From Sthenelais limicola (lineage: Eukaryota; Annelida; Polychaeta; Phyllodocida; Sigalionidae): a stretch of DNA of 64,000 nt. The translations under genes were made by a program, and so were the position numbers. The stretch is from the NCBI GenBank assembly GCA_942159475.1, contig OW804095.1, positions 153,382,517 to 153,446,516 of the forward strand, written 5' to 3'. Positions within the stretch are counted from its first letter, which is position 1, and every line of letters starts with the position of its first letter. Under the pieces are notes generated by a model that saw only the letters and a list, made by a program, of their open reading frames with translations, did not search any database and was not told the DNA's origin. Positions 52,098 through 63,725 of the stretch are shown here, in pieces.

Positions 52098-52659
52098 TGG
52101 AGCGAGAGGCTTTCCCTCAGTTTGAGGGGACTCATCTCTGAGCCTAGACTGGAGAGGCTTTCCCTCAGTTTGAAGGGACGCTCAACTCTGAGCCTAGACT
52201 GGAGAGGCTTTCCCTCAGTTTGAAGGGACTCTCAACTCTGAGCCTAGACTGGAGAGGCTTTCCCTCAGTTTGAAGGGACGCTCTCAACACTGAGCCTAGA
52301 CTGGAGAGGCTTTCCCTCAGTTTGAAGGGACTCTCTCAACTCTGAGCCTAGACTGGAGGGGCTTTCCCTCAGTTTGAAGGGACTCTCTCAACTCTGAGCC
52401 TAGACTGGAGAGGCTTTCCCTCAGTTTGAAGGAACTCTCTCAACTCTGAGCCTAGACTGGAGAGGCTTTCCCTCAGTTTGAAGGGACTCTCTCAACTCTG
52501 AGCCTAGACTGGAGAGGCTTTCCCTCAGTTTGAAGGGACTCTCTCAACTCTGAGCCTAGACTGGAGAGGCTTTCCCTCAGTTTGAAGGGACTCTCTCAAC
52601 TCTGAGCCTAGACTGGAGAGGCTTTCCCTCAGTTTGAAGGGACTCTCTCAACTCTGTAC
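52098..52659. repeat. 52-bp minisatellite made from the family A terminus, 11 copies
   Basis: GAGAGGCTTTCCCTCAG, TTTGAAGGGACTCTCTC, AACTCTGAGCCTAGACTG repeats eleven times. Earlier units are 45-51 bp and later ones are exactly 52 bp and nearly identical, so the array has been homogenised. The first unit is continuous with the family A copy at 51988. Confidence 0.93.
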
Positions 52660-53413
52660 AGATTGTTGCTTTTAGAAACACATCTTTGTGTTAGTGTTAT
52701 TGTGTGATGTCTGACATATCCTCCTCATATATTGACGGTAGTATACTGCCACCGCAGCAGCCAGTGAGAAATAAGGGCTAGTAATGCAATGATAACATAT
52801 TAGACGCTACCTGTTAGAGCTGAACGTGGGAAATATCAATGTGAAATATCGTGCAACTGCAGGTGGATATAATTAATGTTAATTGAAATAAATAAAAAAT
52901 AAATCTTGTTGGTACTTTACACCCAGTATATCTTGTTAGAAATGACCAAATAGGCTTGCACCAGGATATTCTGGTTTAACATGAAGGCACTTAAACCCAT
53001 GGTAGTATACTACCCAGGAGCTAGTTGGAGTGAGCCATAGTAGCTTAATTGGGCTGTAAGACAAGGTAATGGATGCTGGTACATGGTGGCTATGGGCGCC
53101 TAAATTGAACCTTATCGAGCCAACTCCCAACACTCTACTGATGGCCATTTTATTTCCAATGTGACATTAACCAGTTCTAAGGTGGTTTCATGCTGGTGTA
53201 GATATTTCTAAATATACCAAGAAAACCAAATTAATAGTTTATATACCTGCGTAAATACCACACAAATAAAATTATATTGAAATATTAGTAATATTATAAT
53301 GTTGGTCTTTAAAAAGATTGTACATATTTATGTGGCGTCGTTCATTTGTCCAATCTTAGAGAAAACATGTTTTACAATTTTGTAAAGTTCTTCATTTACC
53401 CTGTTAACTAATA
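52660..53413. other. No gene seen
   Basis: AT-rich intronic sequence without supported features. Confidence 0.5.
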
Positions 53414-53619
53414 CAGTCTAGGCTCGAAGCCTCTCAGATCAGATAAGAACGGTATGTCAGTGATTGGACGCCTACCTCGTTATGGCTTCTCTGGGCCAGG
53501 AGTTGGAATTCTAATGGTATTTTGTGGTCCTAATGGGATTCTAATAGCATTGTAGGATTTGGAGCAAGATGCTTTCCCTCAGTTTGAAGGAACACTCTCA
53601 ATGTTATGTGCCTACACTA
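53414..53619. mobile_element. Family A element
   Basis: CAGTCTAGGCTCGAAGCC, AGATAAGAACGGTATGTC, GATTGGACGCCTACCTCG, GGAGCAAGATGC, GTGCCTACACTAGG. It is the 'ctcagag' subfamily with several point changes. Confidence 0.8.
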
Positions 53620-54886
53620 GGTACATATCCTGGTGTAATATATAGTCATATATGGGTTGTAGATGTAAGGCACAGCATGCTGGCATCTCTCCCCCCACCC
53701 CCGCCCTATCTCCTGACCTGATACTTGTATAAGCTCCCACCCCCCCACCCCTAACATGCAAGCATTACTCACACAGACTTCTCCTATAATGCATTCCCCG
53801 CACATGATCAATTTTCCATCTCAAAAAACCTCCGCATCCCTTTAGGCTTCTTCCCTGCTGCCTGTGAGCGGGTGAATGTAGGCTGCAGGGGGAGGTGGGG
53901 ACGAGTGTCTGGGGGGTGATATGATTACCCCAGCCCCGTTAGAATGCTCAATTTGTACAGTTAATTGTGTATTTAAAGTGAACAAATAATGGCTTTGAGG
54001 GCTCTAAAGGGTTCGGTTTTTGTGTACTGGATCTTATGATTTATTCTTTCTTTTTTTTCTGAGGAACCCGCCCCCCGCCCCCGACACACACACATACACA
54101 CTTTCTCTCGCCTTTCTCCTTTTGGGATAAGGAAATTTCAATATAATGAGGATTGACAAGTCCCTGTCATTCCCCCATTCCCCATGGCAATCAATACAAT
54201 AACGCATCAACCCAACCATCAACCATCTCCCCTCCACCCCCTCCAACTCCCCGCCCCCCCCCCCCTCCAATCTCCCCCCTACCCCCCCCCCCCCAATCTC
54301 CCCCATCACCACATCATCTTGTAGACTCCAGGACATGGAGTGCGCATGTCTGGCCCCGACCAGACACACATGTCATGCGCAGACACTGCCATGAAGATGG
54401 GGGGGGGGGGAGGGGGGGAGGGGGGATCCCTGGATCCAAGAAATAGTCATCTTAGGGAGGCTTAGGGCTATGTGCCAGTTAATAACATTAGTCCTAATTG
54501 CCCTATCATTTTGGAATAAAGAATTTAGATTTATTGATAATTGAAAAACACGTTTGATTTCATTTATGAATTGAATATTTTTATGTGCGATGGAAATGAA
54601 TAGTTTTAAGATTAAATGTGAAAAAGGCATCAAACTCTTCTATGTTGGCCTTTACAGAGAACACAGCTCACTACAATTGACCTTTTATTTTAAGAAAATA
54701 TGGGAGTCATTTTTGGTGTATGTGTGTGTGTGTGTGTAGTGGGGGGGGGGCGTGTTATTCCTTCCTTTTACCCTTTCCATGAGTAGTGGAGCTCTTGGGA
54801 ATCGAACCCAGTACCCGTTGGAGCCTTTGGGTTGGAAACTCAAATTTTAAACCTGTACTCCTTAAACCCCGAAAAGTCGGCCCCTC
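53620..54886. other. No gene; C/G-rich tracts and a tRNA-like B box
   Basis: Poly(C) near 54252-54266 and 54283-54294, poly(G) near 54400-54424 and 54741-54750. Near 54795-54815 on the minus strand, CTGGGTTCGATTCCCAAG resembles a tRNA T-arm and B box without a recognisable A box; possible SINE remnant. Confidence 0.4.
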
Positions 54887-55093
54887 CAGTTTTAGGGCTC
54901 TCAGATGAAATAAGAATGGTAAGTGATTGGACGCCTACTTCGCTAATCGGGTTACCTGGCTTAGGACTAGGCGTTCTAACAAGAATATAATGAAATTTTG
55001 CGCTCTTAATGGAATTATAAATGCACTTTGCGGTTTGAGGCGAGAGGATTTCCCTCTGTTTGAAGGGACTCTCTCATCTGTGGGCCTAGACTG
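54887..55093. mobile_element. Family A element
   Basis: CAGTTTTAGGGCTCTCAG to GTGGGCCTAGACTG with all landmarks; followed by a short poly(C) run. Confidence 0.82.
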
Positions 55094-55398
55094 TAGTTAA
55101 GACCCCCCCCCCTTCTTTTACCCCCTACCAACCCTACTGCATCAGGAGTGGGCGGTAGAGGAGAGAATGCCTGTAATTAGGAACCCTCCCACAGTTAATT
55201 TGATCTTTCTCTATTTTCCTCACTCGCTTTGACTCACTGCATGATATTTGCACCGTCTGCTTTACTGGCTGTACCTCAATATTAGTAATAATTGATGAGA
55301 TATCAACACAGTGATGGATCACTGATGTGAAACAACACACTCACAGGCTGACCTCCTCCTTACTGTGTTTGTTTTCATTTAAAGCTAGATTCTCAGCT

Positions 55399-55483
55399 CA
55401 CTCTAGGTCCAAACCCACAGATCAGATGAGAATGGTATGTGAGCCTACTTCTATAATCAGTTTCCTGGGCTAGAACTCGGTGT
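55399..55483. mobile_element. Family A element, cut by the LINE insertion
   Basis: CACTCTAGGTCCAAACCC through ATCAGTTTCCTGGGCTAG to ACTCGGTGTT, then the LINE 3' tail begins. The other half is not found beyond the LINE. Confidence 0.75.
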
Positions 55484-56800
55484 TTTATATATATAAGAAA
55501 CTTTATTTCCATTTTGTTATACAGACAGTGATAAAAGTTTTCTACATGGAAATCGGTTTTTGTTCTCTGTCCCAGACAGCTCTTCCGAACAAACCTTCTG
55601 TAACTACATTTCTAACTACACGTTTATAGAAAAAATAAAACAAAATATTACGACTCTTGTACAGTGTACAAAATTTCACTCCATTTTTGGAGGGCTAAGT
55701 GCCCTTGCAGTTTTTACAGTTTTTGGACCAGGACTTACACACCTGCTTTTGGTTTTGAGGCTTATAGCCTCTTGCCCACCTATACGCAAATAAATGTGTA
55801 GTACAGTAAAGACAAAATATACATAAATAAAAAGTAAATAAAGAGTAAAGGAAATGCCAGAGGAGGGTGAAGGAGGGCGACCCAGGCTTTCTTAATCTTA
55901 ATCCTCTAACACATATCCTCTTAGGAAGGTTCTGAATTCCTTCATACTATATGATTTAACCTCATTTGCGATGCTGTTCCAAAGTATTGGTCCTCTGTAT
56001 ATCAGAGATCTTTTTATTTTATCATTTTTGGGATTAGGCACTTTTAGGTTTTTCCCTGAAGTTAAATTCCGAAGATTAATTTTTCTCCGGTCTAAATTTT
56101 CTTCATTGTTGCTCATATTGTAGGCATATTCTAATAAATGTGATTCTCGCTTCTTGGCAAGTAGAGGTATTTCTAACTCTCTATGGAGCCGATTTACATT
56201 TGTCCTTTTGTTTAGACCTTCTGATATCCTTAAAGCTGTGTTCTGTAATGTTTGTAGCTGGTTTAAAATGTACTTTGGGGCAGCATCATACAGTGTGTCC
56301 CCATACTCGATGATAGGGCTGATAGCTACTTTATACAGCATTCTTATGGTACTAGGTGTAGCAAATGGCTTTAACTTTGTTAGGTGGTGTATCTTATTTT
56401 TGGCTTTTGTTATCTTATTCTGCAAGTGTGCTGAGAATGTTAGGTTCTCATCAATTGTTACTCCCAAATAGGTATACCTAATGGTTCTTTTGATTTCTTC
56501 TGTTCCTATATAAATTCTCATTGGATTTTCCTCCACTTTTCTTTACGATTGTGTTACCGCCATTACATTGTTTTTTTAGATCATTTTTATTCAGGTTCAG
56601 ATTCTTGAAAGATGTTAGCTGGGGGTAGAGCTTGAAGATGTGGAATTTAGTGCAATAATAAAGTTTGTCACTTCTGATGAGGTTTTTGTGAAATTGCTAG
56701 GATTTGTCTTATTTGGTTTGCTTTGAAATGTTTCTTTCAAATCAAGCTTAGATATCCTGTGCCTTATTTGAGCAATTATGTTTGGCTGTATTATTTCAAC
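55484..56800 (-). mobile_element. Non-LTR retrotransposon (LINE) fragment, Jockey/CR1-like
   Basis: On the minus strand, the C-terminal part of a LINE ORF2 is followed by a 360-bp 3' UTR with AATAAAGTTTC and a TATATATATA tail at the insertion point. Upstream of the ORF (56540-56800), fragments such as QPNIIAQIRHRISKLDL appear in other frames, separated by stops, so the 5' region is decayed or internally deleted. The exact 5' boundary is not clear. Confidence 0.75.
55898..56536 (-). pseudogene. LINE ORF2, C-terminal domain only (212 codons)
   Basis: The frame contains YLGVTIDENLTFSAHL, then a Lys-rich helix, ATPSTIRMLYKVAISPIIEY, LQTLQNTALRI and a terminal FRTFLRGYVLED. These are the thumb-like and C-terminal motifs that follow the RT domain in Jockey-superfamily LINEs. 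The RT catalytic motifs and endonuclease are absent. The frame ends upstream at a stop just before KVEENPM, so the protein is a broken remnant. Confidence 0.82.
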
Positions 56801-57415
56801 CTTAAATGAGTGTTGTTTCTGTTCTACTTGAATTATTTGTATTGCTATCTATCTATCATACAGTTCCGGAATAGATAAAAGTAACTCGGGGGGGGGGGGG
56901 GGATTGAGAGAGATAACAGCCCAATCTTATAGGGTTTTTTCCTGTCAAACAACTTTTTATCTGTCATATTAATTCTGATATATTGATTATATTGTATCAT
57001 ATAAGTGAGGAATGAGGGGACTAACATGCTCTCTGTCTGATGTGAATTGTTCTGTTAATAATAGCATAAATACCCTTTATATTAATGCATCTGTATCAAT
57101 GGCTGTATTATTTCAGCCTTTAAATGATTGTTGTTGTCTACTTGAATGATTTGTATTGCTATCTATCTACCATACATTTCCGGAATATATAATAATAGAT
57201 AAAAGTGATTCGGGTGGGTGGTGGGAGAGATAACAGTCCAATCTCATAAGTTTTTTTCTGTCAAACAACCTTTTTCTGTCATATTAATTCAGATATATTG
57301 ATCGTATCATATAAGTGAGGAACGAGGGCACTAACATAATTATACACTCTGTCTGATCCTGGTGAATTGTTCTGTTAATGATAGCATAAATACTCTTTAT
57401 ATTAATAGTTGTGCA
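56784..57415. repeat. 317-bp tandem duplication upstream of the LINE
   Basis: Two units beginning GGCTGTATTATTTCA share TTGTATTGCTATCTATCTA, TTCCGGAATA, GAGAGATAACAG, ATATAAGTGAGGAA and CTCTGTCTGAT in order. The first abuts the LINE coding remnants. Confidence 0.88.
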
Positions 57416-57603
57416 TCCATGCTTCTATAGGCAGAGATAACAATACTCAATATACAAGCGTTAGCCACACAATCTGTAGTTAGCAATGATTGTTATCTAG
57501 AACAGTCTACATCCTCCTCTTGACATGTGGACAAGTGGCCGCATCCTTCTCCTATCATCCATACGTGATGCCACGATGTGTGTTGTACATATCACTACTA
57601 TAT

Positions 57604-57838
57604 GGGGGAAGTCGCCAGAAAATGTACAATTCGCCTTCACCAATCATCTCAAATAATACAAATTTACGACGAAAATAAGGTTCAAAATTCAGTTCAACAT
57701 AACCAAACAGATTGTTTGAATCAAGGCAATATCAAATATACTCAGACATACCTAGTGTTGACTATTTCTCAGTCTAATTTAACAGAATTTACTAAATGTG
57801 TAGATCGGCAGATTGTACATTTTCTGAAGATCTGACCC
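57604..57838. mobile_element. Family C element with 4-bp target duplication ATAT
   Basis: Begins GGGGGAAGTCGCCAG and ends CTGAAGATCTGACCC; ATAT flanks both sides. Confidence 0.87.
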
Positions 57839-58899
57839 ATATCACAACTATATAGCGGGTATTTTATATCCTATTTTTATAATAAACGTTCCTTATTGTC
57901 TTTCCTTTGAACGAGTCGGATGAATGAATTTTATGTGTTCAACCCATAACCTCGCTATTGTTTCTCTGCTGGGTACAAGTGGGCTTACGTCAGCTCCTGC
58001 AGTTTTGGCTTCCAATATTTGTTTGTTTAGATTGAAAACTGATAACTCAACCGAAACCAATAGATTTCCTGTTTAATCCGGTTCTTTAAAGATATTGATT
58101 TAAGTTTCGATGTAACATGATAATGCATGACTTGTTCCATCATCACAATATCTCTTTATTTAATTCTCATAATTCATATTACTTTGATTTTGGACTCGTA
58201 GTACCATCATATCTACCTTATTCTATCAAAATCGTAATTGTACATGGGAAATGGCAAATATGGAAATGCCATCGGTTAAATGTGTGTTCTTTCTGGAGTC
58301 TTTCCAAGTGATTGATTATGAAAAGTAATTTCATAATTATTCTGGGGAGACTCCAAAATGATGATATTCTACAGTAAATACCTAATTAATGATGACATTG
58401 ATCTCTAATCTGAACTTGATTAATTATGATAGAATGTCCTGGTTGACTAGACCACATGACTAAAATCTGAATCTCGCTCATAGATTTCCATTTATATTTT
58501 TAAATCTTTAAACTGAACTTACTCAAACGTCAAAGCCATATTATGCCTCTAAAGGACAATTAATATTCCTTGCCATAACGTTCTACATAACTAAAAGAAC
58601 TGACGATAGCCATATCTTATATGTATACCCGTTTGGTGTACATTGTATTGCAACAAAGAATATATCAATCACTTTTTTGGGGGCCAGATTTAAATGGACT
58701 TCGCTCTAAAATCTTCACCATAAACACAAAGTCATATGTATAGATTCGATAATTTTATTGATATAATATATATAATTATACATCTCATTAGTTGCTCTGA
58801 CGATGTAGGGCAGAAATGACATCATCATTAATAATGTCTTCATTAATAACAAATTTCAGTACAACTTATGCCTGGACGATATGGGTGGAGGATATATGT
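57839..58899. other. No gene seen
   Basis: AT-rich intronic sequence without supported features. Confidence 0.5.
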
Positions 58900-59121
58900 G
58901 GGTCTGGTTGTCAGAAAATGTACAATTGGCAGTTATATAGTTTTAGTACATACTGCTAGATCAGACTGCAATATTATAACTACTTGGTACATCCCTCCGA
59001 ATCCGAGTGTATTTGACAATGGCTTGATTCAAAACTGTATTTTGAACCTCACTTTTGTCTTAAATTTGGGTTATTTGAGAGGATTGGTGAGGGTGAATTG
59101 TACATTTTCTGGCGACTTAGG
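58900..59121. mobile_element. Family C element
   Basis: GGGTCTGGTTGTCAG to GTACATTTTCTGGCGACTTAGG; same right-end variant (GGCGACTT) as the left end of the 57604 copy. No clear target duplication. Confidence 0.8.
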
Positions 59122-59600
59122 TAATAATCCTGGTGTTATAGTTCTTTAGCCTTTATGAGTAAATGGGGGTGGGGGTAATATGGCGCGGGGGTGGGGGTAA
59201 TATGGCGGTTATTACAATTCAGTGTGAAGTGGGTAATGACAGGACGAGGGCACCGCCCCCTCTCCCCCCCCCCCCGCCCCCTCACCCTGGGGAAAGGTCA
59301 TTAGAGATATGGCCAGAGATAGCCCTCAAATTAAATGCCAGACTTGGGGAGAAAATGAGTTGTAATGTGTCAGTTTGTGCTTGTTTGCCCTGGCCTGCCA
59401 CCTGCTACCTGTCCCCCTGTGCTACTGTGCACTGGGAGGGAGGGGGGGGGGCGGTCAAGCTGATGTAGAGGTTGGGCAGTCCCACGTCTTCACTCTTGTT
59501 AACGTTCATTCTAGTTGTCACTCTCCTCCATCTCTGCTGTTCATTTTCCTCACTCTATCTGTTCATCTGTCTTGTCTCCTGTCCCCATCTCTCTTCTCCA
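59122..59600. other. No gene; G/C-rich tracts
   Basis: GGGGGTAATATGGC occurs twice near 59166-59208; poly(C) at about 59266-59278 and poly(G) near 59441-59451. No supported gene. Confidence 0.45.
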
Positions 59601-59910
59601 CCCGTCTGTCTGTCTATCTATCTTCACCCACTCACTCTCTCTTCCTCTCTCACTCACTCACTCTCTGACTCACTCACTCTTTCTCCCTCTCTCCCTCTCT
59701 CTCCTCTCTCTCCCTCTCTCTCCCCTCTCTCCCTCTCTCCCTCTCTCTCTCCTCTCTTCTCTCACTCTCTTCTCTGACCTCTCTCTCCCTCCCTCTCTCT
59801 CTCCCTCTCTTCTCTCTCTCTTTTCTCTCTCTCTCCCTCTCTCTCTCCCCTCTCTCCTCTCCCTCACGCTCTCCCCCTCCCCACTCTATGCCCCACTTTC
59901 TCTCTCTCAG
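59600..59910. repeat. TC-rich simple repeat
   Basis: About 300 bp of (TCTCTCCC)n pyrimidine tract producing long Ser/Leu and Arg/Glu pseudo-ORFs on the two strands. Confidence 0.95.
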
Positions 59911-62017
59911 CCCCAAACAACCCTTCAAAGTAACACAAAAAAGGAAATTCCAACACAAAATGACTGCTCCGTCCCTGGTCGTCTCCTGCTAGTGCCTGGG
60001 ACGTGCACTTTTTCCAATTCCCAATCAGAATTCACCCGCCACATAACTACAGCCCAATTACCCTCATCCCTCACCCCCGTCACTAAATCAGTCAAGATGG
60101 CTGACCAGCCAAGGTCTCATGTTGACCTTGAGGGCTGACCGTCGTCATGGCAACGTTGTCATGGGGGCGGGAAGGCTAGGGTGGGAGGGGGGATGTTTGT
60201 GTGGGGGGGGGCGGGTAGGGGGGTGAGTCACTGCTGGCTCTGTATTCATATTCTGTCACTGCCTCCGCTACTATGCCCGAGCAATAATAATGCCTTTGTA
60301 CTACAGTCTGTGCAAGCTAACCTGAACCTTCCCTGGTGACCCTGATGTTTGCATTTAGATCATGGGTCTACTATATTATCATGATTGCAGAACTCACTGT
60401 AATGCTATTGATGTGTTGCCATTCTGGTGGAATCCTAGAACTTGTTTAACTATTTGATAATCCTCAAAATATAGTTTGTAATCACCCTCTAGTTCTTAAA
60501 AGATCCTGGTTTATTTCCCTAATTCCCTTATTTTCCTAATCATTAAACCAGCTATGTTCTATTTGATATTCCTTTACTTATTCATACTCAAGTTAAGTTG
60601 TGGGGACTATAATGGTGTAAGCCCTATTGTTGTGGCTCAGTAGTAGGTCATTATAGTGAAGGTCATTGTGAAGGTCATTGGCCCCTGCCCACCACTACTA
60701 TTGCCCTTACAGCCACCATGTTGTTGGTGTCCAATCAGACCGCCTTTATGCCTATTTAGGTAGAAGCTGATTATGCCTTCATGTTCGCAATAAGATTATC
60801 CACCATTGGTTGATGGTTGCCTATTGAGTGATCCTAAACATGGAAGGCATCAAGCAATAAGGGTATGATTTAAAGCTGCAGTGAGTCAGCTAAATTGGCC
60901 TTAAAGTTATTTTATTAATTCTTCCATTACCGGTATTCAATAACTAGATATGAATGGGACGTGTGTGCTTAGAATGTTGTGGTATATATGTTGACAACCA
61001 CATCTAAATTAGCGGTAGATTGAGGTAAACAACTGTCAACTGTGGTATTATGAAATTGATTCGGTCTATGCAGAAATGCACAAATTAAACCTTTAAAGAC
61101 CAATCACTAAACAAAATGGCGCAAACTTCTTAGGGCCTTGTTTCAGTACTATTCTGTGGAATCCTTCCATATGTGATTAGTGTAATAGTTCCAGATTTTA
61201 CATGAATATAAAAAGTTGCACGGTTTTACCGTTTTCCTGCTGAACATATATGATAATGGGCATATTTGGTTCTATTTTCTCCATACTTACCCCTTTCACT
61301 CACCCTCTATTACAACCCTCTTCATGATCAATTCATGAATATATTTCTTGATCAATATTCATAGCTAAAATGTGGATATGGTTTCTCATGGCAGGAAGGC
61401 TACAGCCCCCCCCCCCCCTTGCCTCATTTACAATGCAAAATTGGAGACAGGCAATTTTAGATCAGATTTGTGTTTACCTAAAGAGATGCCGGACAATACA
61501 TGACAGCTATAGGCTAATTATGAATCAGAGATGGACCCGAGTGCCTGTGTATGCTGTCACAGTGCTGTCACTGTACCTGACAGTGTGCTTTATGATGTAC
61601 AATAGGTGTCAAGTGCTCCTCTCACCTTCTCCCCGGCACCTGTCACCCTTGCTGGGGGTCTGCCCCCCGTGCACAAGGTCATCTCATTATTGTACTGTGT
61701 GACAAGTTTGTTTTGAATAGAAACTGTATGGGACATAATTTGAAAGTCATTTAGCCTAGGGAGTATATATAGATGTGGGTCATAATTTAACGTTGATATA
61801 ATAGGTCATAACATCATTGTACTGTATAACAAGTTTGTTTAGAATTGAGAATTGTGGCAGCATTATTTAGTATGAAGTAGACACTCAGTTATGGTTTTCT
61901 TTATTCAACTAAGGGGTCGCCTAAAGTGGGAGGAGTCTTACTGCATAATAGCATTATTAAAATAGAAGGTGTTTTGGACATTGTTATAAAGCGACATACT
62001 ATACTCTTTCCCGCAGG
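59911..62017. other. No gene seen
   Basis: Intronic unique sequence with a poly(C) run near 61409-61418 and a diverged direct repeat (ATTGTACTGT.T.ACAAGTTTG at about 61688 and 61817). No supported gene. Confidence 0.45.
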
Positions 62018-62379
62018 CTAAAGATACGTGATTTTTGGTTCTTATAAGAAAGGGAAAATGTGTTGGAACTGTTGTTGCTATTTCTGGTAATGTCCTGTCA
62101 ACCTTTTGCCCCACGAGTTGCTTGTTGCGGTGGACCATGAACAAATGCAGCTGTTTTAGTCAGACACAACACCCCACTCGTCACTTTCTCTATTTTCCAA
62201 AACGCATGTCTTTTTGTCTTAATATAGAAAAAACAGCTGCATGTATACATGGATCATTGCAAGGACTGACCGGCGGAGAAAAAGGTTGACAGGCCCTGAC
62301 CATAAATAGTATTAGAATTTCACTGCTTTAAACTGGGTCTTATGCCCAATTTATGGAACCAACAATCACGTATCTTTAG
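62018..62379. mobile_element. MITE with about 26-bp inverted repeats, related to the 34996 element
   Basis: CTAAAGATACGTGATTTTTG at the left mirrors CAATCACGTATCTTTAG at the right, 362 bp apart. The interior shares AGGTTGACAGGCCCTGACC, CATAAATAGTA with the 34996-35377 element, so both probably derive from one transposon lineage. Confidence 0.75.
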
Positions 62380-63107
62380 TCCATGGACATTAGTTTAGCT
62401 CATACCATTATGTACAACTGTATGACAAATGTGTCATAGATAGATAATTTGGCGGTATTGATTAACCATATTATTATTGTACAGCATAAACCTGTTTATA
62501 AATGTTTGAATGAAATACACACACAAAATGAATGGGAAAAGAGAGAAAGAATAGATAATGTTGGTGACCTAATGTTAAAGTGATAGAGGTACTCTTTGGA
62601 TAGGCTACTGAATGCAGTCGTGGGGGCGGGGGGGGGGGGGGGAGGTTGCCCTTAGAGATCCAGTGAAAGCCATCTAACACCAGTAACTGTTGTCCTCCCT
62701 CAGGTGTAATACATGCCTCAGGTGCAGCAGGGGGTATGTTAATACTAGTAACACAAGATCATACAACTATTACTACTCTATCTTGTAATAGTTGGTCTCA
62801 AAGCATGGTCTGATAATGGAGATTATTTAAAAACGATAAATCGTCACTTTCACCAAGGGAAAGGATCGTGGTTGGTTAGTATTTGAGGGTTGTTTGTAGT
62901 AGTGGGGGTCTGTGAAAGTAGGCCATGATAATGTAAAAAGAGAATTTATCTACACAATTTGATAACAAGACCATGGAGGTCTTTTTTATCTCTTCTTTAT
63001 GATATTTGCCATTTTCAACATTCATTGAAGTATTATGATTTAACTATGTGGATTAGTTCACGCTGTACCAGCAGGTGAAAAGCCTTATTTACTTGGGGTC
63101 GGGGTGA
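62380..63107. other. No gene seen
   Basis: Intronic sequence with a poly(G) run at about 62625-62642. Confidence 0.5.
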
Positions 63108-63725
63108 CCTTGTGGTTAAAGACTGGACTCCACTGACGTGTTTTTCCGTCTATGGTCGTTGCGGTTGCTTTCTGCAGTGTATTAAATCCCAATATAATAA
63201 CCCATTGAGCTGGTCAGAGGAGAGTCTTGATAGATTGTACATTATACCTTAGAGTAAAAGGGATTATACCTATATATAGGTTCTTTATAATAATTAATGA
63301 ATGACAATAACTATAAAACCACATATTAGCCGCAATAAGCATGCGGTCTGTCTGATGGCGTTGGCATTAAACCGGGGGTTAGAATCCCATATATATGCGG
63401 TTGTCCAAAACATCAGATTAGTTCCTTTCTACGGGGTCGGGGTGACGTTGTGGTTAAAGGCTTGACTCCACTGACGTGTTTTTCCCTCTGCGGTCAGTGC
63501 GGTTGCATTCTGCAGTGCATTCTCATTCCCAATATAATAACACATGGAGCTGGTCAGTGTGGAGTCTTGATAGGTTGTACATTATACTTACATAGGTTCT
63601 TTATATTAATTAATGAATGGAAATAACTATAAAACCACATATTAACCGCAATAAGCATGCGGTCTGTCTGATGGCGTTGAAATCCCAGGGGTTAGAATCC
63701 CATATATATGCGGTCGTTCACAACA
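63108..63725. repeat. About 325-bp tandem duplication, SINE-like
   Basis: Two units share GGGGTCGGGGTGAC.TTGTGG, TTAAAG.CT.GACTCCACTG, ACGTGTTTTTCC, AGCATGCGGTCTGTCTGATG and GGGGTTAGAATCCCATATAT. The TGTGGTTAAAGGCT segment resembles a Pol III A box and GGTTAGAATCC a B box, but they are about 250 bp apart, too far for a tRNA-type promoter. Confidence 0.75.
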
